This document shows, one piece after another, positions 45,445 to 58,156 of a DNA stretch of 64,000 nucleotides. The stretch's first letter is position 1; each line of letters opens with the position of its first letter. Origin of the DNA: Parelaphostrongylus tenuis (Eukaryota > Nematoda > Chromadorea > Rhabditida > Metastrongylidae); assembly GCA_019055375.1 (NCBI GenBank), contig JAHQIW010000645.1:1-64000 (forward strand), in the 5' to 3' direction. The translations under genes were made by a program, and so were the position numbers. A model generated the notes under the pieces. The model did not search any database. It was not told the origin of the DNA and worked only from the letters and a program-made list of their open reading frames with translations.

Positions 45445-48035
45445 CGGTGGCACCCTTCAATTGTTGGAGAAATCAAGTTGACTCGTTATCTACTCAGCTG
45501 CAGACCTTGACAGCCTCAGAAAAAAAATTTAACGACCGACTTTTCATTGTTATAGTAAGCTCCTCTTTTGAACACTTACCGTTCTCCTCATTTGTATGGT
45601 CTGAACAATTTCTTGAGGACCAGCCACACAACATTACATGGAGTGTCAGGATCGTGCTTGACTTAGGTAGTAGAAATTAGCTCAACCTACGGCACGTGGT
45701 CATGTGTGCTCACTAGACACCTTCGCATAGTTCATCAATGTGATACATTCGGACCGAAACTCTCTACTTATTTTCAGGATCGTAAAGGAGTACTGGTCAC
45801 ATTTCATACGCCTTCCGATATGAGTTTATGTGCAACGTGTACCTAATCAAGTGTTTTTTTTGAGTTTGATTTTCCAACTTAGAGTACTTCTGTACGGAAG
45901 TAAAGATGCTCTGCCCATTCCACAAATGTAATCGCACCTGTATCTGTTATTTCCGATTCGGTTCTATAAGAGAAAGGAAAGGGGAGGACTCTTTCTGGAC
46001 CAAAAAATGCGGCCCATTTTTTATTGGCACGTGCCTTTTCAGCACGTGTGATTGGTGATCTGCGACACACGTGCTCGATCAATCGATGACCGATAATTCG
46101 ATCTCGCGTCGAGAACACGCAAAACCTTCGCTTCTTCCGGGTGTTGGTATGATACAAGATTTGTCTGGATTGTTAGCAGTACTGACCTGATGCATCACAA
46201 AGCCATTGCGAAGCATTATAAAGGGCCAAATACACATTCAGACACCTAAAACGACGCTGAAGAGGCGAATGCTTAGAATATCTTTGGAGGACTGACCCAT
46301 GCCAAAAGTATTCTCTTTTTACTTTCATCTGGCTTTTCATACCTAACATATATCACGTTGAGTTTTATACGGGAAGAGTTGTTTCATGGATATAACCATA
46401 TCTTCCGTAAGCAGGGTAGAGCTGTTTTTTCTATCTCGGCAACACTCGCTTTTCATTGTACTTCACAACCACTTCTTTGGAGGCTTTTGGCTAATTTAGC
46501 GTTTAGAAGAAAGTTGCATTACACAATCGCCATGTCGCAGATAGTCCAGTCCTTAGATTCACCAGCGTATCCGGTAAGCATGGGATCTCCTTTGGTGCGT
46601 GTTTGAACGTCTATCTGCATAGAAAACTGCGCATGCCTTCAAAGCTGACCTAAAAAAAGATTACTTTTTAGCGAGGCCTGTGATTGATTTATGATGAGAT
46701 AATGATCGGTCACTCCGTTTGAACACAAGTAGTTTGAGTGCTCGATAGATCACGGTTCTTAGTCTTTAACAATAATTTAACACTAGATTTTGACTCTATA
46801 GACAATTCTAACTCATTACTTTCATTTCTGAAGCTTTCAATCTTCTCATTTCCTCAATAGTTTCATTGTCATCTTCGAGCATTTATTTGACTTTACATGC
46901 GAAATGAAACCTTCTTGTCGCTCGCAGAGAAAGATTGTCTTCATTCAGTGCGATAAACGGGTACTTAATTTTCACAGGAGTTGAGAGTGGGTAAGAATAG
47001 TACTTAGTTTGATTAAACCAAGAGATTCACATTTAAGGTGATTCACAATTCGATATGTCGCAATACGGCGGTTGAAAAGAGCAGATAGCAAGTAGCCATC
47101 CAGTCGCCGCTCGCGCTAGTAGCTCGAATGAGTTCGCTGTAGCTCATATACTCGGCTTCACGATTATTAGACGAGTGGTATTGACGCCAAGCAGTCTTCA
47201 CCACATCCTGTAATACAGTCTATAAACACGTATAGAATTCCGATTTGTCAAATCATCAACCTCCATAAAAAGTGCTCACAGCGTTGAATTTTCAGTTATC
47301 CTAAAGATAATTTGCATAAGAGGGTAGGGAGTGGGACAGCTAATGTCATTATGCCTTGCTATGGCCTCATGATTAGAGAAGCACCAGTCGATCTTTCCCA
47401 GCATGGGTGTGGGCGCAGATATGTTTTGAGTCGCTGTGCGAATAATTGAAACACACAAAATTCTCCCGAACAGAATCGAGACTAGTTTAGTTTTTATTTT
47501 TGAATGCTCAAGTTGACTTATTGGAATGCTAATACGAAACAAAGTGGTACCCGAAAGCCAAGCCGTAAGAAATGCTTGCATTCACCCTTCTCTCACTTTT
47601 CGCTATCACCGAGCTTGTAGCTCTCAAGACAAGGGTTTTCCCTTAAAGGTAAACTTGTTTTCAGAAAAGCTTCTTTACTGATTCTAACGAATAAATTGCA
47701 GTCGTGTTTTACGCGCATTCCTCATTATTGTGCGATTTTGGCTAATTGTCTGAAATCTCCTTTTTTCGTTTTCCAGAGTTTCCTCGTTTTTTCCGTATTA
47801 GAAATGTAGGGATACTCTGCCCCTCCGTTCTAAGGCTCAGGTTTTTCATTTTCATTTCGTGATGTGAAGAACAGAGTTTGTGAAAGCTCTAATAATTTTG
47901 TATTTTGCCAATTTTATCATTAGTACACTATTTCCCTTATTGGTGCTAATAGTCTTATTAAATTCTTTATTCGATTTTTCTGGAGTTTGTTCTGTTTATT
48001 TGGCCTATGTCCAGGTGTGCTTAACTTATCGATCT
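45445..48035. other. No recognisable gene
   Basis: 2.6 kb with no recognised feature. The minus-strand open stretch 45879-46157 is moderately G+C-rich (contains RRSPITRAEKARANKKWAAF) but matches no family I know. A plus-strand open stretch ends at a GTAAGC donor near 46573. Confidence 0.4.
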
Positions 48036-48039
48036 TAAA

Positions 48040-48790
48040 AAGAACGTGTCGCATCAATTGAGTTGGACAAGAATGGAATGATGACGGCGGACATTGTCAA
48101 AATCGGATGCTAATAAGCCGGTGAGTGCCTGCGGAGCCGTAAAACGTTTAAAAGAGATTGGAGGGATTGAAGACTGTTTTCAAAAAGACCTTTCAACCAC
48201 TCCGATGAACATTTAGAAGATTAGTTGCCAAGTTCAACGTAATCCGAAGTGTTCGATGAGCAAAATGATTAGAAAGCTCGGGGCCTTGCGAGCGGATTGT
48301 GCGAAATTTTGTTGAAAATAAAGTGAAGCTGCGCTGCAGCCTCGAGTACTCAGGCACGCCGGATTTACGCTTCAGTTAGAGGGCTGCTCTTGCTCACTTT
48401 TTTGACATAAGGATGACGGAAAAATGGCTTTCAAATGTTCGCCGAATAATTCATTTGATAATTGGTGCTCGTTTGTCGAAGGAGCTTTGTACGAATAATA
48501 AATAGTCATAATCGGGACAACTCCATAATCGTATGAATCGACGTCAATTTCTCAAAAATGGTCAGTTGAAGTCAGCAGTAGGAAAAACCATGGTCACAGT
48601 GATCTACCTGGCTCTGTGGTAATCTAGGACCGATATTTGTGCCGCCGGCAAGACAGTCGTTGTTCTTCATCAACAGAAACGTTCAAAGTCAACGCTGCCG
48701 GCTATCAACAGCAAGTCACAGGGGAGTACTGAAGCCTCGCACATCTATGAAAAGTTAAGCCTGTAATTATTGCTGCTGAGTTGAAAGAAT
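48040..48790 (+). pseudogene. Tc1/mariner-superfamily relic, heavily decayed
   Basis: Nucleotide-level match to the relic at 2850-3875 in direct orientation: GTTCGATGAGCAAAATG versus GTTCGATGCGCAAAATGG, and GTTGTTCTTCATCAACAGAAACG versus GTTGGTCTTCATCAACAAATACG (compared in pieces). Frames are saturated with stops. Short readable blocks include IELDKNGMMTADI. Confidence 0.7.
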
Positions 48791-49044
48791 TGCGATGAAG
48801 GGTCGTTTTTGCTAACATGCGCCTTTCAAGGTTTGACAACACCTATATGGGCAGTCTAGAAGTTGAAGGTGTACCGGTTATGCCACGGTATTTGTGTGGG
48901 CGGATTATTTGAGTATCACAGAAAAATGTATCAAACCTGAAGTTGATTATCTGCATCGTTATATAACAACGAAACAGAAATCGAAGAGTGGGCCTCGCTA
49001 CGTCGTCATGTTAAATATAGACCACACATCATATGACATATCTT
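48791..49044. other. No recognisable gene
   Basis: Short spacer between the Tc1/mariner relic and the P1 hairpin. Confidence 0.5.
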
Positions 49045-49445
49045 TCATTTCGAGTGTTTTCTTAAGACCACAGCTCAAATTTCAATATGCCTGATAATCA
49101 TTATTTGAGCCACGCATGTCAGTGGTCTGTCAATGAGGCTGACTTATAGAGCCCGATACACCGTTTCGATTTTCGATCTCATCAGTCAGGCAGTTGCCTT
49201 TCTCGTCTTTTCTAATCTCTGTGGTGCTCCAGTCCCCACAATAACGTACGTCGTCGCTAACTCTTATTGTGGGGACTGGAGCACCCACAGAGATTAGCAA
49301 AAGACGAGAAAGGGCAACTGCCCGACTGACGAGATCGCAAGATCGAAACACTATAAGCTCTATAAGTATCGGGCTCTATAAGTCAGCCCTCATTGACAGA
49401 CCACTGTCAAATAATGATTATCAGGCATCATATGACAATTCCCGT
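49045..49445. repeat. P1 foldback element, near-perfect hairpin copy
   Basis: The left arm runs from TGCCTGATAATCATTATTTG (49089-49108) to CTCCAGTCCCCACAATAACG (49230-49249). The right arm repeats it inverted from CTTATTGTGGGGACTGGAGC (49263-49282) to ATAATGATTATCAGGCA (49412-49428). Arms of ~160 bp with very few mismatches around a ~15-bp loop. The cleanest copy of the family and the least diverged. Confidence 0.9.
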
Positions 49446-50201
49446 GAGAAAAGCTAGTCGAAACTATGCTGAGCCTCGCACTGCCACTTAAGGAGGCCGT
49501 CCAAGTATCCAAGTAGATGAGTAAGTTAGTTCTATCATTTCTATTTTGCAACCTACGTTACTACGCTAACCTACGCTATTTTGCAACCTACGTTGTCCAT
49601 TACGTTAAAAAATTTGATCCAAAATGTAATTTCACACTTGGAGAATAAGCGATGTGAAGACGAGTTGACAAAAACTTTTTGAGATTTCACTTCTCCGCTG
49701 CTGAATATCACGATATGGTTCATTAGCTGAAACTGAAGCATTCCCCTTAGACTGATATGCCGTCGTATGCGAGCGACCCCACAGCACAAAGTATGCATTT
49801 GAGGGTGCCTATCTGACGCTGCGTTTCGAAAATGGTGGAACCAGGCAACTACTTTTTGTCCACTTAATCCTTTGTGTACTCACAAATGTAATCAGTTGTC
49901 TTATATGCAGTTGAGCATAGCTGTTTGCCTGGCAAATTCCATTGATGACATAATAAAAAAAATTGAAGCGATGCCATTGTGTGATGAGCTAGAAAAATGG
50001 TGTAGCTTGCCGACGATAACTCAACACAAGCGGCAGCTGTAGCTTCAATTATCCGACAGTCCAAACATGCGAATAGCCTTTATCGTCATTCGACAGGCGA
50101 AGTGAAATGAGGCGGGTTGGTAAATCAACAAAGTTGTTGAACGACTAGCAAAGTAAAAGGCAATTTCGTTTCTCTAAGACTGAGATAAAAATGCTCTCTG
50201 T
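49446..50201. other. No recognisable gene
   Basis: Short open frames only; contains a local ACCTACGTT/ACCTACGCT repetition near 49550-49590. Confidence 0.45.
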
Positions 50202-52672
50202 TTGGTGCTAATGGCGTCGTACAGTGAGAAATTTAGTTCCGAACGTGGAAATAAAATTCAAGTATGTTTTATCAAATTTTTTTGGACCACAATAATTAGT
50301 GCAGTTATTATATATTGGAGTTGTTGAAAAAATTGGAAGTTTCTATACCAAAACTTTGCTCACTTTCAAAAGATCGGTCGGAGTGTTACAATGCCGTGCA
50401 CTTCTTCCTTCAAATGGCTTTCGTTTAAGCATGCACAGACTTGTGAACTCTGAATGCATACGGTTAGGAGTGCACATGTTGTGGCAATGGGACTTGAAAT
50501 ATCTCTCGTGGACTTCTTCAAATCTAGGTACTGTCGCAGTAAGCATTCTAAGCAATAGTCAGGAACACTTACGTGCATCAATTAGAATAGAATGTGTCCG
50601 GTAGATGATCCAGCTCTGCATAAGAATAACCAAATCAGTAACTGATATCGAGTTGCCACGTATTACATCAGAAGTACGTCATGATTATAGCTTGCCACAA
50701 AATGGTGATTAGCTTGGTTATGGCAGTGTCACACAAGGTGAGTATGGATAAGAATGCTTAGATGCTTCGGCGGCCTGTCACCCTCTTTTATGGCGTAATA
50801 TTCAATATAAGTACATAATAATAACATACTGGTTCTGTGACAATTTCGACATACTTGATAATAATAATATCTGAGCCTGCTATGGGCACTTATACAGTGC
50901 AATGTACGCGTTTTCCGCCTTGCAGCCTCGTCAGTTGCACAGTGCTTCGTCTTAGCCAATCCATCGAGGGGGACTCAATTTGTACAATGTAGAAGAGACG
51001 CCAGATGTGCTATTTACACTTCCATTAGGTGAAAGAAATCACTAAATGGGCAGTATTGTGCACTAGATCGTTCTTGGGTGGTATTTATGAAATATCATAC
51101 AGATCAGTTAGTTTTCTTGAAACCATGCTCAAATTCCAATATGCCTGATAATGATTTTTGAGCCATGCATATGGTCTGTTCTGGACACTTATTCAGTTCA
51201 ATACACGTGTTTCGGCCTCTTAGTCAATCCCTTTTGGGAAGGGAGTAGAAACAACCTTTCTGGGGAGCGCTCGGGGGCTAAGACGAGAGACACAGTGCAA
51301 CTGACAATGCTGGCAAGGCCGAAACAAGTGCATACTGTATGAATGCCAATAGCAGACCACATGCATGGCTCAAAATAATTGTCAGGCATGTTGAATTTGA
51401 GCCTAGCCTTAACAAAAACACTCGAAACGAAATGTATGGCGATTTTTTGGTTGCGGTAGTCACAATGCGAATTACTGAGATAGGAAATGAAACATAATAA
51501 TAGTTGCAATATGAGTAAATGTAAATCAGACAGCACAAAAATGTTCAATAACAATTCGAAATATGACATTTTGACAAGTATCTCTTATTCGCACATCTTG
51601 AAGCTATCACGCCTGTCGAATCTGTATAGCATCACTCTAATGTGAACCTCATTAACACTAACCTCAGTTAGGCCATATGGAATGACAGCATATCTGTTCA
51701 TATTATTCATTACCAGCATCCAGACCATAGTAAATCATGGAAAACTTCTATGTTCAGTGCAATGGTTTGCCAATTCTCCTTTCATAACAAACTTGTTGTC
51801 AAGAGACAAATAGGCCGTGTGTTGCCACATCACCTTCCTATATTCACCATTTGCAAATATGTTCCTTTTCCAGTTTTCTATTTCCAGTCTCCTCGGTTGA
51901 CTTGAGATGTCAAGATAGAGTTCACAGAATTTAGAGCGATTCAGAAACAGGGTTCTACAATCGTTTCTCAATTGTAGTCGCTCAGTCCAGAAAAGCTTCG
52001 ATTACAGTGCGATGAGATCAATTATAAGAATAGATCCTGCTCTCAAAAGCAATGCTTTTGAGCATTGACATGAAACATGCAGAACATCAGATCATAATAG
52101 TTGAAGACTCACTTGGACAAACAATAACTCGCCTTGATGAATACGCGTTGTTATTTAGGACTTCTTAAATACAACCTGTTATTTTATTGACATCAACTAT
52201 TGCGTATAAGTTGTATGATGTAGCAGTGGCTTATTTGAAAGTTTTTATTGCATGTTATATATCCTTGAAAATTCAAGTGAAAACGAGGCTGACATCAGGA
52301 TTTATTCGGCTAACGTTCTGACGTCTTCACCTTCTCCAGGGCTGATGATTTGAATCGATGTCCCCAATAGTTCATCGTCGTTGTGTATATTTGTTTTCGT
52401 TTGTAGTCCGATGCAAATGTTCCTTCGTCGGGTGCCGTCCGAATGAAGAACCTCACTCTGCTGCCTTATCGTTCGGAGTCTCATTTATAGAATGTATAGG
52501 AGATGCTTTGCGTCTTGCGAGATTGCCACATAATGTCGAGCATTATCAAAAGTCTGAAAGATTAAATTCATGTACACAAACATTTCATTTCCTAGGACTT
52601 AAGCATTTACAAAGTGAAAAATCTTATGAACGTACTTCATTTTGATTGGTGCGGTCTGAACTTCTACAGGCT
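50202..52672. repeat. 2.4-kb duplicated unit, copy A
   Basis: Matches 58571-60974 in direct orientation from TTGGTGCTAATGGCGTCGTA to CTTCTACAGGCT. Shared landmarks: CAGTGAGAAATTTAGTTC, CTTGCCACAAAATGGTGATTAG, GATGCTTCGGCGGC, and a final CTTCGTCGGGTGCCGTCCG...GAAGAACCTCACTCTGCTGCC block. By eye roughly five sixths of positions agree. Contains a P1 element (50865-51430) but no RT, transposase or other recognised protein, so its nature (non-autonomous transposon or segmental duplication) is open. Confidence 0.85.
50865..51430. repeat. P1-related element inside duplicated unit A
   Basis: Carries CACTTATACAGTGCAATGTA, CTCGTCAGTTGCACAGTGC, then after a spacer TTTTGAGCCATGCATATGGTC, CACGTGTTTCGGCC, and the inverted arm GGCCGAAACAAGTG...AGACCACATGCATGGCTCA. 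Diverged from the 49045 copy. Confidence 0.65.
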
Positions 52673-52676
52673 ACAG

Positions 52677-52822
52677 GTCATATAAGGACCACCATATAAA
52701 GTATTATGCAAATAGAAAACCTATAAACAAATATCATCTTTGACGCAATTTCAAGCAAAAAAAGGATTTGCATACCCTTATTTTTATACAAAAACGACAG
52801 AGTAATATTTGTACACATATTT
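52677..52822 (+). repeat. ~150-bp inverted repeat, left arm
   Basis: Begins GTCATATAAGGACCACCATA and matches the reverse complement of 54149-54300 closely (AAAGTATTATGCAAATAGAAAA and AAATATCATCTTTGACGC shared), with small differences in A-runs. Begins 4 bp after the end of duplicated unit A. Confidence 0.9.
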
Positions 52823-52864
52823 CCGGATATGAATAAAAATAAATAAAGAATAGAATGTGGTCGA

Positions 52865-53342
52865 AGTATCAGTCCACGTTTCACCTGCACAGCAGAGCGC
52901 CGTGAAGACCGTTGAAGCGAGAAGGTGAACACGTAGTTTTGGGTCCGTTAGCTGGTCGGTGGCTTCTTCGAGAAGCCCGAATGCGTCCCATGCTGCTCTT
53001 CTCCTTCTATCTACTTCGTCCTCCTTATTGTTTTCCATATTCAGTGAAAGCCCAAGTTACACATACGAGGTGGTTTCTGCCATCAGAGAACCATCCTTTT
53101 CGACTTGAACACCACTGCACCATAGGTTCTTTATGAACTGGGTCTTCGTTCTATTGATACGTAATCCATTCTTGTTTCCTGCTTCGTTCAATTCCTTTAG
53201 CATTGCCTCTACCCCATTGATGCTTCTCGAAAAGATGACGATGTCGTCTGCAAAACGAAGATGTGACAGGAATTTTCCATCAACACGAATGCCCTTCTGG
53301 TCCCAATCGGGTGAGTCTATTACCCACTGTAGCGCGGTGGAA
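52865..53342 (-). mobile_element. RTE-B fragment (RT palm and thumb)
   Basis: Minus strand: DWDQKGIRVDGKFLSHLRFA with ADDIVIFSRS (both catalytic Asp residues kept), LKELNEAGNKNGLRINRTKT, then a frame change and RRRAAWDAFGLLEEATDQLT, LRVHLLASTVFTALCCAGETW. Truncated at both ends; lies just inside the left arm of the inverted repeat pair. Confidence 0.85.
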
Positions 53343-54148
53343 ACGCGTAAAAACCAAAATGCTTCTAAGAACCACATATGATATAATCGCATTTATTTGA
53401 GAATATATTCCAGAATCGACGGTGAATTTCGATAGTTCATAAACCGCAACTACTTTTTCAGCGACATAGCAATTTTGCCGTCTCTTCACTATAATTCCTA
53501 CAAGACAGGAACTATTTTCGGTTTAAGCCCTCATATTTTAATTACCGACTACTCGTTTCTTTCCATCTCTATCTTATGATCCGTTATTCCACTCAAGAAT
53601 GGAAATATCTACACGCGGCAAGTGGGCTCTGTAAAATTGTTTGCTAACACTTATTAGGTAGTGAACAATTGGTTGAGAATGATCATGTAAGCAAAAACAA
53701 ATCAAATTGATCAAAGAAATATACAATATTAGGACTGAAGAGCGAAGCTTATAGCTTTGATGTCTAAAGGACATGTCATGTATCCAACTTCATCAAATAT
53801 CATTAAAGGTGGTCATATGCATGTAGGGCTTTCACAGAGACTCCTAATGGCTTACCTACAAACGTATCAATTCAATGTTGCCATCTTCCCTGAAAAGTCT
53901 GGCAGCAATTTGTCAATGCCGAGGAAATAGAAGGCTTGATGAGTCTGAAAACCAATGATGTTCATTTACGCTGCCCGACTCCACATTTAGTGTCAATAAC
54001 AAGACATCTCGTATTTTCGATCCGTTTTGCACTCTCCCTATACAGCGGTCTCCAGCTTTCTGCGGGTGAGTCTAACCGTGGCGTGAGATTTGTCACTTCG
54101 CTTTTATTCCTTTCTAGTGCCCGTGAAGTCAGTTCTTACAGGAGTTCG
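53343..54148. other. No recognisable gene (interior of inverted repeat pair)
   Basis: No protein or RNA recognised between the RTE-B fragment and the right arm. Confidence 0.45.
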
Positions 54149-54300
54149 AAAATATATGTACAAATATTACTCCGTCGTTTTTTTTTGCAATAAAAATAAA
54201 GGTATGCAAATCCTTTTTTTGTTTAAAGATGCGTCAAAGATGATATTTGTTTATAAGTTTTCTATTTGCATAATACTTTATATGGTGGTCCTTATATGAC
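54149..54300 (-). repeat. ~150-bp inverted repeat, right arm
   Basis: Reverse complement of 52677-52822, ending TATGGTGGTCCTTATATGAC at 54300. No obvious TSD flanks the pair. Confidence 0.9.
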
Positions 54301-55190
54301 TTTGAACATAACAACTTTTGCACCCGAACAGGCCTTTTTTCCAAGTTTTCTGATTAGCTATTTGAATTTCGTAGTTTCAGGTGATAAAGTCTTTATTTTT
54401 ACTACTATTACAGCAAATAATCTGACGGTGGAGTCATATTTGTACACCTAACAGCTGGACGGAAACGATCTCTCTAGCATTACAATAAGTGAACTTTTTT
54501 TAGGCACTTCGGATACAAAATCGCCAACTCCAGAGTGATTAGAGGCTTGATGAGTCCGTTTTGAAAGCGATCCAACATTGCGATCGTAATGAACGGCGCC
54601 ATCATCACTAGGCTAATCGCCTTTGATCATAATATTATAGATGAAATATTCGAAAAACTGAAGGGAATTGCTTATTAAAGTATATATCTAGAAGATTCCA
54701 TTTCTACTTTATGATCTTCAAATATCTAGGTGCACTGTATCACCAGAGGACACTAAATCTTTCGAACACAATTACATTTGGAGCGTTTACTATCTTCACA
54801 CTGGCTAATGCTGAACTTCCACTGTTGATAAGATGTTTATCGTGCTTTTCATTCGACAAAGCTGATTGCATCGAGTAGAGAAGAAGATGCCACGGTAGCA
54901 ATGAATTGATTCTGATAACGAGAATACTGTATACAAAATACTAAAGAACAGTAAAAGCAAAAAAAGACAACAATAGTACACTGAAACTTCTAACTGCCTT
55001 AGATTTTGAAAATTGAAGAGTTCGAAACTTTCATAGCATTGGAGGACTAGTCCACACTGTTTTTTGGAACTTTCAAGAACCCACTGCAGCACCGCATCAA
55101 TTACTATTTCAAATTCTTCATCAAAAAAGTCAGTTTTGGACCACTCCTTGGGCTGCTATCCATTAATGTCATACTTGGGAAAACATTAGC
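54301..55190. other. No recognisable gene
   Basis: A-T-rich, short frames only. Confidence 0.45.
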
Positions 55191-55194
55191 AAAT

Positions 55195-55700
55195 TTCTGA
55201 TAACCTTTTTTTGAGCCATGCATTTGGTCTGCTGTAGGGCCAATTATGGAGCTCGATGCACGTGTTTTGTCCGTGACATCCTCGTCATTCGGACAGTACC
55301 CTTCGTCTTTAGACAGTCCTCTCTAAGAAACTTAACCCCTATACCGAGTTGGGCAAGACGAACATTTTGCACTTACTTTTAAGTGAAAATACCATTGAAT
55401 GGGCAGTGTTTTACATTGCTTTAGATTGCTCTTGGTTGGTATCGATAAATATATCATACTTTTCGTTTCGAGTGCTTTGTACGTCTATGCCTTCTCTATG
55501 CACGGATTGGGTTCCTTCGAGAATACTGGCTAAAGACGAAGGTTACTGCTCGACTGACGAGGCTGCCAGGGCCGAAACACGTGTATCAGGCTCCATAAAA
55601 TTGCTCTATAGCAGATCACGTACGTGGCTCAAAAAATGATCATCAAGCATATTCTAAGTTGAGCGTCGTCTTGAGAAAGCACTCAAGCCGAGAGGCATGA
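55195..55700. repeat. P1 foldback element, long copy
   Basis: Left arm TTTTTTTGAGCCATGCATTTGG, GATGCACGTGTTTTG, CCTCGTCATTCGGACAG; right arm GAAGGTTACTGCTCGACTGA, CCGAAACACGTGTATCAGGC, TAGCAGATCACGTACGTGGC. A central ~150 bp (AATGGGCAGTGTTTTACATT, CTCTTGGTTGGTAT) also occurs in the P1-related parts of both duplicated units. Confidence 0.7.
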
Positions 55701-56344
55701 TCAGTAGTCTCCTTCTTTGAAAAAAAAAGCTTGAAAACGACATTCATAAAGGTTTTCAAACGAATAGGTCCATATTCCTTTTTTGAAGAAATATCGTAAA
55801 ATTGAACTCATTCAGGAGCACATGTAATTTCAACCTCTTTAGAATTTATTATGTAAGTTCTCTAGTGAATGTTGGTCGAAGAACAAATAATCCTGAATAA
55901 ATGAAGGGCTCAGTCACACAGGTCATGTACGCCACAGTACATTTTTCATTCGTTTATCTTCCTTCTCAGTGATTCTGCAGATAGTAGTCAATTTTTTGAA
56001 GTGATTTAACATAAAAAATCTGAGAAAATCTACATTCAGCGAGTGGCTAACACCTCGTTATCAAAAACAGTAGTTATTTGTCACGATTGCGAGGTTCTAT
56101 ATGTGTATTTGTTTATCTGAAATTCAGAGCGTTAAGAGTGTCTATAGATTTAGCAAAAATCGTCTCGATATCATTAGACCGGGATTGGGCGCTAATCTTT
56201 GAAGTCTCGACATAGTTGTTTTCAGGTTAACTCGTGAAGAATGCGTGATAAAGTAAACCAAAGATCAGAGTTATATCTGCGATGTGATTGGGGCTGGTTC
56301 AATAATATTGGGCCAGTTATCATTTAGAACACCCAAAAGAAGGT
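55701..56344. other. No recognisable gene
   Basis: Nothing recognised. Confidence 0.45.
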
Positions 56345-56560
56345 CGAAAACGGCGTTCGAGTCGCATATTGGCTTGTGAGATTATGGGTAGGGTGTTGTC
56401 TATCGCGCCACTGAGCAATGCAATCATTAGCAAACTTTAGTTGTAGATGTCGCACAGTACATGCTACTGGTTTGCTTCACATGGTCTAGTCAAACTAGGT
56501 GGCAGAGTTTACGCGCATCATATTTTGAATACTCGAATGTTTACATTAAAGCAGCTGAGC
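56345..56560 (+). repeat. U1 unclassified repeat
   Basis: Direct-orientation partner of 6516-6745; shared blocks listed there. Confidence 0.6.
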
Positions 56561-57574
56561 TATAGCCCATAGCAGAGCTGCTCAAATGACAACCATTAAA
56601 GTGCCTGTTTCATAATCATAAAATATTCTTGAAACATACATGCCCATTATAGCTGTTGGTTGTTTATGTCAGTTTCTCTCTTACTGATCATCAAACAAGA
56701 TGAGCTGGCGCTCGAGGTCCTCTGCAACATAGTGGAGAATTGCATTCTCTATCTATATAACTATACATGCTAGCTGCGAATAAACTCAGCTGATTGAAAT
56801 AAAAAGGCTGCAAGAAATTGAGGATTATTCAAGGCAACGAAATCGTTGCAGTTGGTTCTGAACATGATTTGCTTTTTGAACGATATCCATTGGGTTGTTC
56901 CATCATTTCTTCCGCAATAGTCTTCTATTCAGTTTTCTTTTCTACTTCGATTTGAGCTCAAGAAGTGGGATATGTTGGAGAATGTTCCTGTACATTTAGA
57001 CAGGGACTGTTAAGGCGTGAAAGCCATGGGCTTCAGAGGTGTAAAGAGACTTCAGCCAATAATATCTCCTTGGCCGATCACAACCTCGCTGTACGCGTGC
57101 CTATTTGCAAAAGTCTTCGGCTGTGAACATAGAAGTAGAAATTTCTCAAGTCGTCCATCACTTGAGCTAGATCCTGGATCTACTATAAGAACAGCACTCA
57201 CCGCGTTAGCTGGCTGTCTCGCGGTAAGAATCGTCCAGCTCCAGCAAAGCCCATTACGTGATCGCTAATATGCTCTCAGTGTTCTGGGAAGAAGAGCATG
57301 CTGTTTTTCAAGCTGTACGGCAGCAGACAAACAAAACTGACGTTCGAAGGGGGACCAACTTTGGTAGTTGGCCGCAGTAATGTGAGAGAAGTCCGAAGCG
57401 CCTCAGTGTTACCCTTTTTCAGAATATCGCTTGACCTCACAAAATCGACTCGTCACATTTGGGAAAATCTGGACTATCCCAATATATCACAGCTGCCGTA
57501 TAGCCTAGATATTTCTACATTGCTAGATGAAAATCAAGAAAACTTATCTTGTTTAGCTGACGCGAGGTTGGTAA
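56561..57574. other. No confirmed gene; two weak exon candidates
   Basis: 57017-57222 (+) is open and relatively G+C-rich with a GTAAGA donor after GCTGTCTCGCG. 57330-57380 (+) is open (TKLTFEGGPTLVVGRS) with a GTGAGA donor. Neither protein is recognised. Confidence 0.3.
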
Positions 57575-58156
57575 ATTAGTCGAAGAAGTTCGGCTGACGT
57601 TTCGCGACCCGCCTTCTTCAGAGCCTGGGCTTGTGTAGTATTAGTCTATTTGAATGATTCGAATGGCCTTATTTATATGCTACCTAGGTCAAGTTAGAAG
57701 ATCAAACGAAGAAAGGGCGCGAGATCTCGTGTGATAATGACGCACTCGTCCCTCCGGTTCATTTTGGGATTTTGGGCGTTTATCCGAAATGCCTCAAGAG
57801 TCTTGCGCGTGGATATTAATGATTCCTGAGCTAGGATTGTGACAGTCACATCAAAATCGTTATTGTTGTCTTTTTGTGCTCTATGTAGACGTAAAGGTTT
57901 GGTTTTATCTATTTTAGATTTACTATCTAGATGCTCTTTTATGCGGATGAAAAGTGGTCTATCCGTTTTGCCTATATTTTCTTCCCCGCATGTTTTACAT
58001 GTTAGTAAATAAATTGTGCCCGATCTCATACAATCCTCCTTTTTTCCGTTAGGGCAGACCATACAGTTTTTGGCGTTGCACAATCGGTCATTAAGTCTAT
58101 TGCGGATCAGCTGATGGCGTAAGGTGGGAGGTGGAATTTCGATAACTACCATCTTA
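57575..58156 (-). pseudogene. Penelope-like element, GIY-YIG endonuclease end
   Basis: 152-codon minus-strand frame (58152-57694) equal to the C-terminal endonuclease of a Penelope-like element. It starts MVVIEIPPPTLRHQLIRNRL, has a Cys-rich linker (KNCMVCPNGKKEDC) and the GIY-YIG core GTIYLLTCKTCGEENIGKTD, then RIKEH. The Tyr of YIG is Asn (NIG). The frame is still open, so the copy is younger than the one at 5555-6515. The 3' region includes GAAGAAGGCGGGTCGCGAAA and GTCAGCCGAACTTCTTC (57634-57590), a hairpin-forming end I associate with the family. RT part absent. Confidence 0.88.

Noticed and set aside
50299..50604. 101-codon plus-strand frame in duplicated unit A
   Set aside because: The same frame is interrupted in unit B (stop near 58793) and the peptide has no recognisable motif.
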